A stretch of 7,080 nucleotides of DNA from Nitrospirota bacterium (lineage in GTDB: Bacteria; Nitrospirota_A; Leptospirillia; Leptospirillales; Leptospirillaceae). The notes under the pieces are model-generated. The model did no database searches, was not told the DNA's origin, and was given only the letters and a program-made list of their open reading frames with translations. The stretch is taken from contig JAKBPM010000044.1 of the NCBI GenBank assembly GCA_021829515.1, positions 1 through 7,080 on the forward strand, in the 5' to 3' direction. The translations under genes were made by a program, and so were the position numbers. Positions 1 through 5,143 of this stretch are shown in pieces (within the stretch, counting starts at the first letter, position 1; every line of letters begins with the position of its first letter).

Positions 1-142
1 CAGAGACTGGTATTCCGTCCTGTTCACGCACAAGAGCCAAGACAATATGTTCCGTCCCAAGATAATCATTCTGGTGCTTTTCGGCCTCTTCCCTTGCCAT
101 AATGATAACTTTGCGACCTTTTTCTGTAAATTTGTCCATCAT
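1..142 (-). CDS. clpC: ClpC-type AAA+ chaperone/protease ATPase, N-terminal fragment (runs off left edge)
   Basis: Only the first 47 codons are inside the window; the gene continues beyond position 1. The translation begins MMDKFTEKGRKVIIMAREEA and goes on with HQNDYLGTEHIVLALVRE. This is the first repeat of the Clp N-domain, whose family pattern is (F)EKFTERARKV...A.EEA...H..(I/L)GTEH(L/I)LL.L(L/V)RE. In the family the domain recognises substrates and adaptors of a hexameric two-ATPase-ring unfoldase that feeds ClpP in the cytoplasm. Two adjacent ATGs are possible (142 and 139). The first is chosen because AAGGAGA at 149-155 (read on the minus strand) lies 6 nt upstream of it; the second would sit 9 nt away. 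A promoter-like element is at 195-223. ClpB and ClpA also have Clp N-domains, but the GTEH(I/L)-type repeat with the short MDKFTEKGRKV start favours ClpC. The ATPase domains cannot be seen, so the exact paralogue is inferred. Confidence 0.85.
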   Translation of the reverse strand, partial: MMDKFTEKGRKVIIMAREEAEKHQNDYLGTEHIVLALVREQDGIPVS

Positions 143-194
143 GACGCATCTCCTTGGATAAGGCCCGATTCAGGACAACTAACCTTCTGAAAAA

Positions 195-223
195 ATGGTA
201 CTCCCCACCTCCATTCTAGTCAA
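195..223 (-). promoter_or_regulatory. Putative sigma-70-type promoter of the clpC-like gene
   Basis: Read on the minus strand, TTGACT (218-223) is followed by a 17-bp spacer and TACCAT (195-200). These match the -35 consensus at five of six positions and the -10 consensus at four, including the conserved first TA and last T. Transcription would start near 188, leaving a leader of about 45 nt with the AAGGAGA ribosome binding site. I see no CIRCE or CtsR-type repeat, so heat-shock control is not evident from the sequence. Confidence 0.5.
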
Positions 224-320
224 GGCGGTCCGCTAAGGTTTGGTGACAATAATGTCCGAGTCCCCTCTCCATCCTGTTTTTCCGCAAGCTCCTATGGAAG
301 GCTGTCTGCCCTGGCCAGAT

Positions 321-1517
321 TTACCGGGGGAGCACCTTCCCGTCTATTCCTCCCCAGTAGTACCAAAGAGAAAAGTTAGGGGTAACAGCAAGATATTCAT
401 TTGTCCCGAATGCGGGAAGAAGAACGCCCGCCGACATGGCCAGCCGCTCCGTCAGATTGACTTCAAAGGTCGGCTGAACACCGAGAATGTTGAAAGTATT
501 CGGTCGAGTCGAAACTGTATTTCCATCGATGCTGAAGGGAAGCCCTGAAAGCCCCACGAACTCCATAATGATCCCGAGTCCCCTCTGATCGTTGATCACA
601 TCTTCAATTCCCAGACGGTATTGCGCAATATCGCCGTATTGATTGAATGTTGATTTGGTTGATCCGGGCAAGACTCCCGATCCGGGGAATGAGTATGAGT
701 ACAAAAAATCACCATAGATTCTGATTGGCTTGATGTTCTTTCTCGCCAGGAAAACGGCAGTCAGGCTTGGTTCCCCGAGATGCGTTGATGGAACCACTGA
801 CAGGGGAGGAAGGGTGGAGCTCTTTGGCAGCGGGGTGCCAAGCCAGGAAGATGTTGGAACAGTCACAAGAAGCGCCGTCGAAAAGGAGGGTCTGGAGGTT
901 TCGGGATCCTGGATGACCCAGCGATGCTTGATTCCGATGGTGGTGTCATTGAATCCCGCTCCGTCGGTGACCTGTCCCTGATAAGAGGAAAAAGTGCCGA
1001 GGAGAGAGGGCAAAAAAACAAGTTCTGTATTGGCATCCACTCCATAAAACATGGCAAAAAGAGCCAGAAGCTGATTTTTGGAAAACCCCTGAGGAAGACC
1101 GTTGATTCCCCCGCTGTCAGAGTATTCTCCTTCAGTCAGCGCACCGTAGAAGAAAAATCGTCCGTTGAACTCTCCCTCCGGGAGGGAATCCGCCTGGGGC
1201 ATATAGTTCGGGCCGGCGGTCATGGGGTTCCAGGAATGTCGATAGGCTTCGATCGCATCCCGTCCGTTTCGGGAGAGCGGAGTGGTTTCGGTATCGATAG
1301 GGGCGGGTTGGGAGTTTGTGGGCTGGATGGTTTTGGTGGAGGGTTTTTGAACCGGGATTTTGCCGGATTTTTGATCTTTGGTGGGTTGGGATACACTGGA
1401 AGGAGGGTTGGGTGCAGGGTCTGCCCCCCAGGCATTATTGAGAGTAATCACCTCAAATTGGTAAATAAAAACGATAATTAAAATGATTTTCGATAAAACA
1501 GACACTAGTTTGATCAT
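321..1517 (-). CDS. Predicted outer-membrane beta-barrel protein, MetA-pathway/transporter-like, with Pro-rich linker
   Basis: This is a complete 398-residue protein. Residues 1-31 look like a signal peptide: Lys3 and Lys10, a hydrophobic run IILIIVFIY at 11-19, and a likely cleavage near A29-W-G-A32. A Pro/Thr/Lys/Gln-rich low-complexity linker follows (about 33-80). From about residue 110 to the C-terminus the chain alternates polar and hydrophobic residues in short strands with turns rich in Gly, Ser and Asn, as in an outer-membrane barrel. The pattern TTIGIKHRWV...STALLVTVPT and the closing RLAMSAGVLLPAFG...NFSLWYYW resemble the 'phenol MetA degradation'/putative transporter barrels (PF13557-like). 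The substrate is unknown and the name should not be taken to mean phenol metabolism. The ATG at 1517 is supported by GAAAGG (1526-1531) 8 nt upstream and by the signal peptide directly after it. The last strand is followed by about eight extra residues (GGIDGKVLPR region) rather than ending in a terminal Phe. The gene is divergent from the Anbu operon and 178 bp upstream of clpC. No clear terminator follows its TAA. Confidence 0.65.
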   Translation of the reverse strand: MIKLVSVLSKIILIIVFIYQFEVITLNNAWGADPAPNPPSSVSQPTKDQKSGKIPVQKPSTKTIQPTNSQPAPIDTETTPLSRNGRDAIEAYRHSWNPMTAGPNYMPQADSLPEGEFNGRFFFYGALTEGEYSDSGGINGLPQGFSKNQLLALFAMFYGVDANTELVFLPSLLGTFSSYQGQVTDGAGFNDTTIGIKHRWVIQDPETSRPSFSTALLVTVPTSSWLGTPLPKSSTLPPLSVVPSTHLGEPSLTAVFLARKNIKPIRIYGDFLYSYSFPGSGVLPGSTKSTFNQYGDIAQYRLGIEDVINDQRGLGIIMEFVGLSGLPFSIDGNTVSTRPNTFNILGVQPTFEVNLTERLAMSAGVLLPAFGTNEYLAVTPNFSLWYYWGGIDGKVLPR

Positions 1518-1542
1518 ATGAACGGCCTTTCATTCGACGGAA

Positions 1543-1571
1543 AGAATATTTCTATTGACAGGTGGACGCAA
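1543..1571 (-). promoter_or_regulatory. Candidate promoter of the outer-membrane protein gene
   Basis: On the minus strand TTGCGT (1566-1571), a 17-bp spacer and TATTCT (1543-1548) have correct sigma-70 geometry. The -10 match is moderate and the -35 match weak. A start near 1536 would give a leader of about 20 nt that just includes the GAAAGG ribosome binding site. It overlaps the forward TTGACA element at 1555-1560, so divergent transcription could be mutually exclusive. Confidence 0.3.
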
Positions 1572-1584
1572 AAGTTACTATGTA
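1555..1584 (+). promoter_or_regulatory. Candidate forward promoter for the ATP-grasp/alpha-E/Anbu operon (distal)
   Basis: A perfect TTGACA lies at 1555-1560. Possible -10 partners are TACTAT at 1576-1581 (15-bp spacer, short) or TATGTA at 1579-1584 (18-bp spacer, weaker hexamer). Transcription would start near 1590, giving a leader of about 185 nt that contains both inverted repeats described below. The perfect -35 is attractive, but neither -10 is ideal. Confidence 0.3.
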
Positions 1585-1605
1585 AACAAAATTGTCTTTC
1601 TGTTG

Positions 1606-1623
1606 TGTTCAGGCTTTTGAACA
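1606..1623. repeat. Perfect inverted repeat TGTTCA-N6-TGAACA, possible operator
   Basis: The arms TGTTCA (1606-1611) and TGAACA (1618-1623) are exact reverse complements around GGCTTT. The dyad lies in the divergent intergenic region, immediately before the TTGAGA element at 1625. Its size and symmetry suit a dimeric helix-turn-helix regulator. It does not fit the usual LexA box geometry. The function is inferred from position and symmetry only. Confidence 0.35.
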
Positions 1624-1624
1624 G

Positions 1625-1653
1625 TTGAGAGGGTTCTGTAGTCAATTCATTAT
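1625..1653 (+). promoter_or_regulatory. Candidate forward promoter for the operon (proximal)
   Basis: TTGAGA (1625-1630, five of six to consensus), a 17-bp spacer and CATTAT (1648-1653, four of six) give a sigma-70-like promoter in an A/T-rich stretch. The start would be near 1660, with a leader of about 118 nt before the ATG at 1778. It competes with the distal candidate at 1555-1584, and the sequence alone does not decide between them. The two flanking inverted repeats would sit just upstream of its -35 and just downstream of its start site. Confidence 0.35.
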
Positions 1654-1670
1654 AAATATCTTATGATCTA

Positions 1671-1683
1671 TGATGATTCATCA
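1671..1683. repeat. 13-bp palindrome TGATGA-T-TCATCA, possible operator
   Basis: The left arm TGATGA and right arm TCATCA are perfectly complementary around one central T. It lies about 10 nt downstream of the start site expected from the proximal promoter, a place where a bound repressor would block transcription. A palindrome of this length can occur by chance, so confidence is low. Confidence 0.25.
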
Positions 1684-1761
1684 ATATCCGAATCCACTTC
1701 ATTTGTGGCACACAAGTTGCTTCATAACCTGTATTTCCAGAAATGACTTCAACGGCATTCC

Positions 1762-1769
1762 GGAGGAGG
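1762..1769 (+). promoter_or_regulatory. Ribosome binding site that fixes the ATP-grasp start
   Basis: GGAGGAGG is near-ideally complementary to the 16S rRNA tail and stands 8 nt before the ATG at 1778. The upstream in-frame ATGs at 1670 and 1673 have no purine-rich sequence before them, so 1778 is the likely start. The same octamer precedes the next gene in the operon. Confidence 0.7.
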
Positions 1770-1777
1770 CAGGTTCG

Positions 1778-3232
1778 ATGAACAAGACAGAGACCCCACA
1801 AAAAACACCTTCTCCAACAATCTTTGACGAGATGTTTTCTCCAGAAAAGACACCCAGGCCGGCCTATGAGGTTTTTCAAAGGTGGATGGACAAGGTCGAT
1901 ATTTCCATCCTTCATCACAAACAGGCTGAAGCGGAGGCCCTTTTCAAGCGTCTCGGCATCACCTTTTCTCTCTATGGAGCCGAACAGTCCGGGGAACGTC
2001 AAATCCCCTTCGATATCATTCCAAGAATTTTCTCAAGATCGGAATGGAGAATCCTTTCGAACGGATCCTGTCAGAGAATCAGGGCGATCAACGCTTTTCT
2101 TTACGATATTTATCACGGTAGGGAAATCATCCGGGCGGGCATTATTCCCGAGTCCCAGATTATGGGAAATTCCCTCTACAGAAAAGAGCTGGAAAATGTC
2201 ACCCCTCCCGGCGGTGTTTATGTTCACATTGCCGGAGTGGATATCGTAAGGGTTTCCCCCCATGAATTCTATGTCCTGGAAGACAATTTGAGAACTCCCT
2301 CGGGTGCTTCGTACATGCTTGAGAACAGGAGCATGATGATGCGTCTCTTTCCCGAGGTCTTCGATCTGATGAACATCGCCCCGGTAGACCATTACCCCCA
2401 GACTCTCCTTCACACGCTTCAGGAGCTTCTCAGAAGCCAGCACGGAAATCAGTCCCCCTGCTCGGTCCTTCTCACACCGGGTGTTTACAATAGCGCTTAT
2501 TTTGAGCATGCCTTCCTCGCGGAGCAAATGGGTGTCGAGCTCGTTGAGGGTCAGGATCTTTTCGTGTCAAACGATAAGGTGTACATGAGAACGACCCAGG
2601 GGTCCCAGCAGGTCGATATCATTTACCGCCGTATCGACGATGATTTTCTTGATCCGAAATATTTCAGGAAAGACTCCATGATCGGGGTAGCGGGTCTTCT
2701 TGATGCCTATCGGGCTGGTAACATCCTTCTTGCAAATGCTTTGGGGACTGGTGTCGCAGACGACAAGTCGACCTATACATTTGTTCCGAAGATGATCGAT
2801 TTCTATCTGGGAGAAAAGCCCCTTTTGAAGAATGTCGAGACCTATTGTCTATCGAATCATGAGGATCTTCAGTATGTTCTTGATCATATTTCGGAGCTGG
2901 TTATTAAGGAAGTGGGTGGATCCGGGGGGTACGGGATGCTGGTCGGCCCGGCGAGCTCCAAAAAAGAGATCGAGGACTACCGGAAAAGAATCCTTGCGGA
3001 TCCGGCCAACTTTATTGCCCAGCCAACTCTTTCTCTGTCCACTTGTCCGACCTTCGTAAACTCCGGGATCGCGCCAAGACATGTCGACCTCAGGCCATTT
3101 GTCCTCTCGGGAACCGGGGTGTCGATGATTCCGGGAGGGCTGACCCGGGTGGCCCTCAAGGAAGGCTCTCTGGTTGTTAATTCTTCTCAGGGTGGCGGGA
3201 CAAAGGACACATGGATTCTGGAGGAGGAATGA
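1778..3232 (+). CDS. Circularly permuted ATP-grasp protein (COG2308 type, DUF404/DUF407), first gene of Anbu operon
   Basis: The 484-residue length is typical of the family. ATP-grasp enzymes activate a carboxylate as acyl phosphate and join it to an amine. The circularly permuted members found with Anbu are predicted to be peptide- or amide-forming ligases, but their substrate has not been established. Recognisable blocks, in order, are PRIFSRSEWR (82-91) and the Arg/Asn segment RIRAINAFLYDIYHGR (100-115). The family signature VLEDNLRTPSGASYMLENR follows at 166-184, then YRRIDDDFLDP (283-293) and NALGTGVADDK (320-330). The glycine-rich KEVGGSGGYGMLVGP (377-391) is likely a nucleotide-binding loop. 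It is followed by FIAQPTLSLS (412-421), RHVDLRPFVLSG (434-445) and a terminal GGLTRVAL...NSSQGGGTKDTW block (453-479). All the expected conserved segments appear intact. An in-frame extension of 36 codons to 1670 is open, but it lacks a ribosome binding site and resembles nothing in the family. The stop is 1 nt before the alpha-E start, so the two are surely co-transcribed. Confidence 0.9.
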   Translation: MNKTETPQKTPSPTIFDEMFSPEKTPRPAYEVFQRWMDKVDISILHHKQAEAEALFKRLGITFSLYGAEQSGERQIPFDIIPRIFSRSEWRILSNGSCQRIRAINAFLYDIYHGREIIRAGIIPESQIMGNSLYRKELENVTPPGGVYVHIAGVDIVRVSPHEFYVLEDNLRTPSGASYMLENRSMMMRLFPEVFDLMNIAPVDHYPQTLLHTLQELLRSQHGNQSPCSVLLTPGVYNSAYFEHAFLAEQMGVELVEGQDLFVSNDKVYMRTTQGSQQVDIIYRRIDDDFLDPKYFRKDSMIGVAGLLDAYRAGNILLANALGTGVADDKSTYTFVPKMIDFYLGEKPLLKNVETYCLSNHEDLQYVLDHISELVIKEVGGSGGYGMLVGPASSKKEIEDYRKRILADPANFIAQPTLSLSTCPTFVNSGIAPRHVDLRPFVLSGTGVSMIPGGLTRVALKEGSLVVNSSQGGGTKDTWILEEE

Positions 3233-3233
3233 G

Positions 3234-4211
3234 ATGCTCAGCAGAACCGCATCAAATGTTTACTGGATGGCAAGATATATGGAAAGAGCCCAGAACACGG
3301 CCAGGGTTCTCAACATCATGTATATCATGTCCTTGATACCCCATGAAAAGAACCCCGACTTTACCGAATGGAACGCTCCCCTGAACATCACGGATACCCG
3401 TGAGTCCTTTTTGAGCCGGTACAAAAGCGTGACACCCAGAAATGTTCTTCTGTTCATGGGCTTTGATCAGGACAACCCGGTCAGTATCTATGCAAGTCTC
3501 AGACGGGCGAGGGAAAATGCGAGGGGGGTCCGGGGAACCATCACCTCGGAAATGTGGGAAAGCATCAATGACACATGGCTTGATTATCAAAGCTTTCAGG
3601 CGAAAGCCAAGAATGAAGCCGATTTCCGGCCGATTTTTGACTGGGTCAAACAAAGGGCACACCTGTTTAATGGAATTACGCACGGAACCATTCTTCAAGA
3701 CGAAAGCTTCCATTTCATCCAGCTGGGAACATCGATTGAGAGGGCCGACAGTACAGCCCGAATCGTCGATGTCAAATACCATATTCTTCTTCCGGATCCG
3801 AAAGATATCGGAGGTGCGGCGGACTATTACCAGTGGGGTGCCCTTTTGAGATCCCTCAGTGCGTTTACGGCCTTTCGAAAAATCTACCAGCAGTCGATCA
3901 CCCCGATGAAGGTGGCCGAGTTCCTTCTTCTCAGGGAAGATCTGCCCCGCTCCCTTCATGCCTGTCTCGACCAGGTTGTGGGAACACTTTCCATGATCGG
4001 CGGACGTTCGGGTGGAGAGGTTCGCAGAATTGCCGGGGAAATCCATGCCAGGTTGCATTTTTCCCGGATTGAGGACATTTTTAAAGTGGGGCTTCATGAA
4101 TACATTGATGATTTTCTGAAAAGGATCGAGGCTCTTTCTAACGAGATCCAGCAGGTTTACTTCTCTCCGGAAGCCCATAGCGGCCCAACCATGCAAGGAC
4201 GGTTTCAATGA
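3234..4211 (+). CDS. Alpha-E domain protein (COG2307 type, DUF403), second gene of Anbu operon
   Basis: This all-helical protein of 325 residues has the usual family length. The start MLSRTASNVYWMARYMERAQ (1-20) is the family hallmark (MLSR.A.N.YW..RY.ERA..TAR). A second ERA-type block, LGTSIERADSTARIVDVKYH, lies at 164-183. It is followed by QWGALLRSLSAFTAFRKIY (200-218) and LLLREDLPRSLHACLDQV (231-248), both typical of the family. The biochemical role is unknown. It almost always accompanies the COG2308 ATP-grasp protein and is thought to act with it in making a peptide-like product. The ATG at 3234 is preferred because GGAGGAGG (3220-3227) lies 6 nt upstream, inside the end of the ATP-grasp gene, and because the hallmark begins right at this Met. 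The ORF itself is open 20 codons further upstream. Its TGA overlaps the Anbu ATG (ATGA), which suggests translational coupling. Confidence 0.9.
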   Translation: MLSRTASNVYWMARYMERAQNTARVLNIMYIMSLIPHEKNPDFTEWNAPLNITDTRESFLSRYKSVTPRNVLLFMGFDQDNPVSIYASLRRARENARGVRGTITSEMWESINDTWLDYQSFQAKAKNEADFRPIFDWVKQRAHLFNGITHGTILQDESFHFIQLGTSIERADSTARIVDVKYHILLPDPKDIGGAADYYQWGALLRSLSAFTAFRKIYQQSITPMKVAEFLLLREDLPRSLHACLDQVVGTLSMIGGRSGGEVRRIAGEIHARLHFSRIEDIFKVGLHEYIDDFLKRIEALSNEIQQVYFSPEAHSGPTMQGRFQ

Positions 4212-4945
4212 CCTATTGTGCGGCAATGATGATGGACAAGGGTCTTGTCTTTGGCTCTGATTCCCGGACGAATGCCGGGGTCGACAACATATCCATCTAT
4301 TCGAAGATGAAGGTCTACGAGCGCCCCGGTGACCGGGTGATTGTCATCCTGACCTCCGGAAATCTTTCCATTACCCAGGCAACACTCTCCAATCTTGACC
4401 GGAGGGCCCATTCCGGGGATGGCCGTGAAACATTATGGTCCGCACCCTCGATGTTTGATGTCGCGAGTGTGGTGGGGGAGGTTTTGAGGGAGGTCCAGGC
4501 AAAAGATGGTCCCCACCTTATCAAGAACTATATCGACAGCAATGCTTCCTTTTTAGTGGGAGGACAGATTCTGGGGGAAGAGCCGCGGCTCTTTCACGTC
4601 TATGCCCAGGGAAATTTTGTGGAAGCCACCCAGGAAACCCCCTACTTCCAGATTGGCGAAGCCAAGTACGGGAAGCCCATCATCGACCGGCTGATCAGGG
4701 CCGATACGGACTTGACCGATGCCGCAAAATGTCTTCTGGTCTCTTTTGACTCGACCATGAGAAGCAATATATCTGTCGGTCTTCCCATCGATCTCGTGTG
4801 CTACAGAAAGGATTCCCTGAAAGTCGACATGAGATGGCACATCCTTGAATCGGACCCCTATTTCAATGAATTGAGGAGGCAATGGTCCGACGGTATACGG
4901 GACGCTTTTTCAAAGCTTTCCAATCTTGAGGAAAAACCCTCCTAG
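4208..4945 (+). CDS. Anbu, ancestral proteasome-like beta subunit (Ntn hydrolase, COG3484 type)
   Basis: The 245-residue protein begins MTYCAAMMMDKGLVFGSDSR, followed by TNAGVDNIS. This matches the Anbu start (MTYC.G....GLV..SDSRTNAGVDNIS). Removal of Met1 would expose Thr2 as the N-terminal nucleophile, with no propeptide. Asp18 and Lys33 (Lys35 nearby) are the proteasome-like partners, and SGNLS (50-54) forms part of the active-site region. Further family blocks are FLVGGQILGEEPRLFHVYAQGN (115-136, split here as FLVGGQ and RLFHVY), QIGEAKYGKPIIDR (148-161) and the SFDSTMRSN...GLPIDLVCY segment (179-199). Anbu homologues assemble into cytoplasmic rings or open helical rings. Proteolytic activity has been hard to show and the natural substrate is unknown. 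The ATG overlaps the alpha-E stop by 4 nt, and AAGGA (4195-4199) is 8 nt upstream. It is the last gene of the operon and a terminator begins at its stop codon. No transglutaminase-like gene is present beside it, unlike in most such clusters. Confidence 0.93.
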   Translation: MTYCAAMMMDKGLVFGSDSRTNAGVDNISIYSKMKVYERPGDRVIVILTSGNLSITQATLSNLDRRAHSGDGRETLWSAPSMFDVASVVGEVLREVQAKDGPHLIKNYIDSNASFLVGGQILGEEPRLFHVYAQGNFVEATQETPYFQIGEAKYGKPIIDRLIRADTDLTDAAKCLLVSFDSTMRSNISVGLPIDLVCYRKDSLKVDMRWHILESDPYFNELRRQWSDGIRDAFSKLSNLEEKPS

Positions 4946-5000
4946 CGTCTTTCTCATCCGGGCCCTGTTTCTTTTGGAAACAGGGCTTGTCGCTATTTTT
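4943..5000 (+). terminator. Rho-independent terminator of the Anbu operon, incorporating the stop codon
   Basis: The apical stem is ten perfect base pairs, GCCCTGTTTC (about 4962-4971) against GAAACAGGGC (4977-4986), with a TTTTG loop and one extra G-U pair. A second, basal stem pairs TAGCG (4943-4947) with CGCTA (4991-4995), and TTTTT (4996-5000) follows directly. The TAG of the basal stem is the Anbu stop codon. A ribosome terminating there would cover that arm, but the apical stem would still form. Confidence 0.75.
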
Positions 5001-5075
5001 CCCAACGGGACACACTCCAAAATTTACGAAAAAATTAAGTCCTTCTTTTTCAAGGAAATGAGTCTTGGCTCTCAG

Positions 5076-5089
5076 ATTGGTCCACCAAT
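5076..5089. repeat. Inverted repeat ATTGGT-CC-ACCAAT upstream of the MFS gene, possible operator
   Basis: The two 6-bp arms are exact reverse complements with a 2-bp spacer. A further copy of the half-site, GATTGG, is at 5098-5103, repeating the GATTGG at 5075-5080 at a distance of 23 bp. A weak promoter (TTGGCT 5065-5070, 17 bp, ATTGCT 5088-5093) would place the dyad in its spacer. This is a typical place for a repressor of an efflux pump. No regulator gene is in the window. Confidence 0.35.
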
Positions 5090-5143
5090 TGCTTCTTGAT
5101 TGGAAACCCTATCATAGAGGAAAAGAGGTCTCCCTTGAGAGTG

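Noticed and set aside
225..233. GCGG-T-CCGC palindrome upstream of the clpC promoter as an operator
   Set aside because: Arms of 4 bp are expected by chance, and there is no second copy or known motif.
311..318. Palindrome CTGGCCAG just after the outer-membrane protein stop as a terminator
   Set aside because: An 8-bp self-complementary sequence without a loop or a following T-run does not make a terminator hairpin.
240..548. Plus-strand frame with a CPECGKKNARRHG-like segment suggesting a zinc ribbon
   Set aside because: It contains only one CxxC pair, most of it lies opposite the end of the outer-membrane protein gene, and it has no ribosome binding site.
924..1481. Open plus-strand frame of 185 codons opposite the outer-membrane protein gene
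   Set aside because: The Gly-rich product mirrors the Pro-rich linker on the other strand and has no start context or family resemblance. The minus-strand protein has a signal peptide and barrel pattern.
2033..2527. Open minus-strand frame of 164 codons opposite the ATP-grasp gene
   Set aside because: The plus-strand product matches a known family over its full length, and the antisense product is unrecognisable.
3252..4226. Open minus-strand frame of 324 codons opposite the alpha-E gene
   Set aside because: The translation has no recognisable domain, no ribosome binding site, and lies fully opposite a well-conserved gene. It is a by-product of the codon use of alpha-E.
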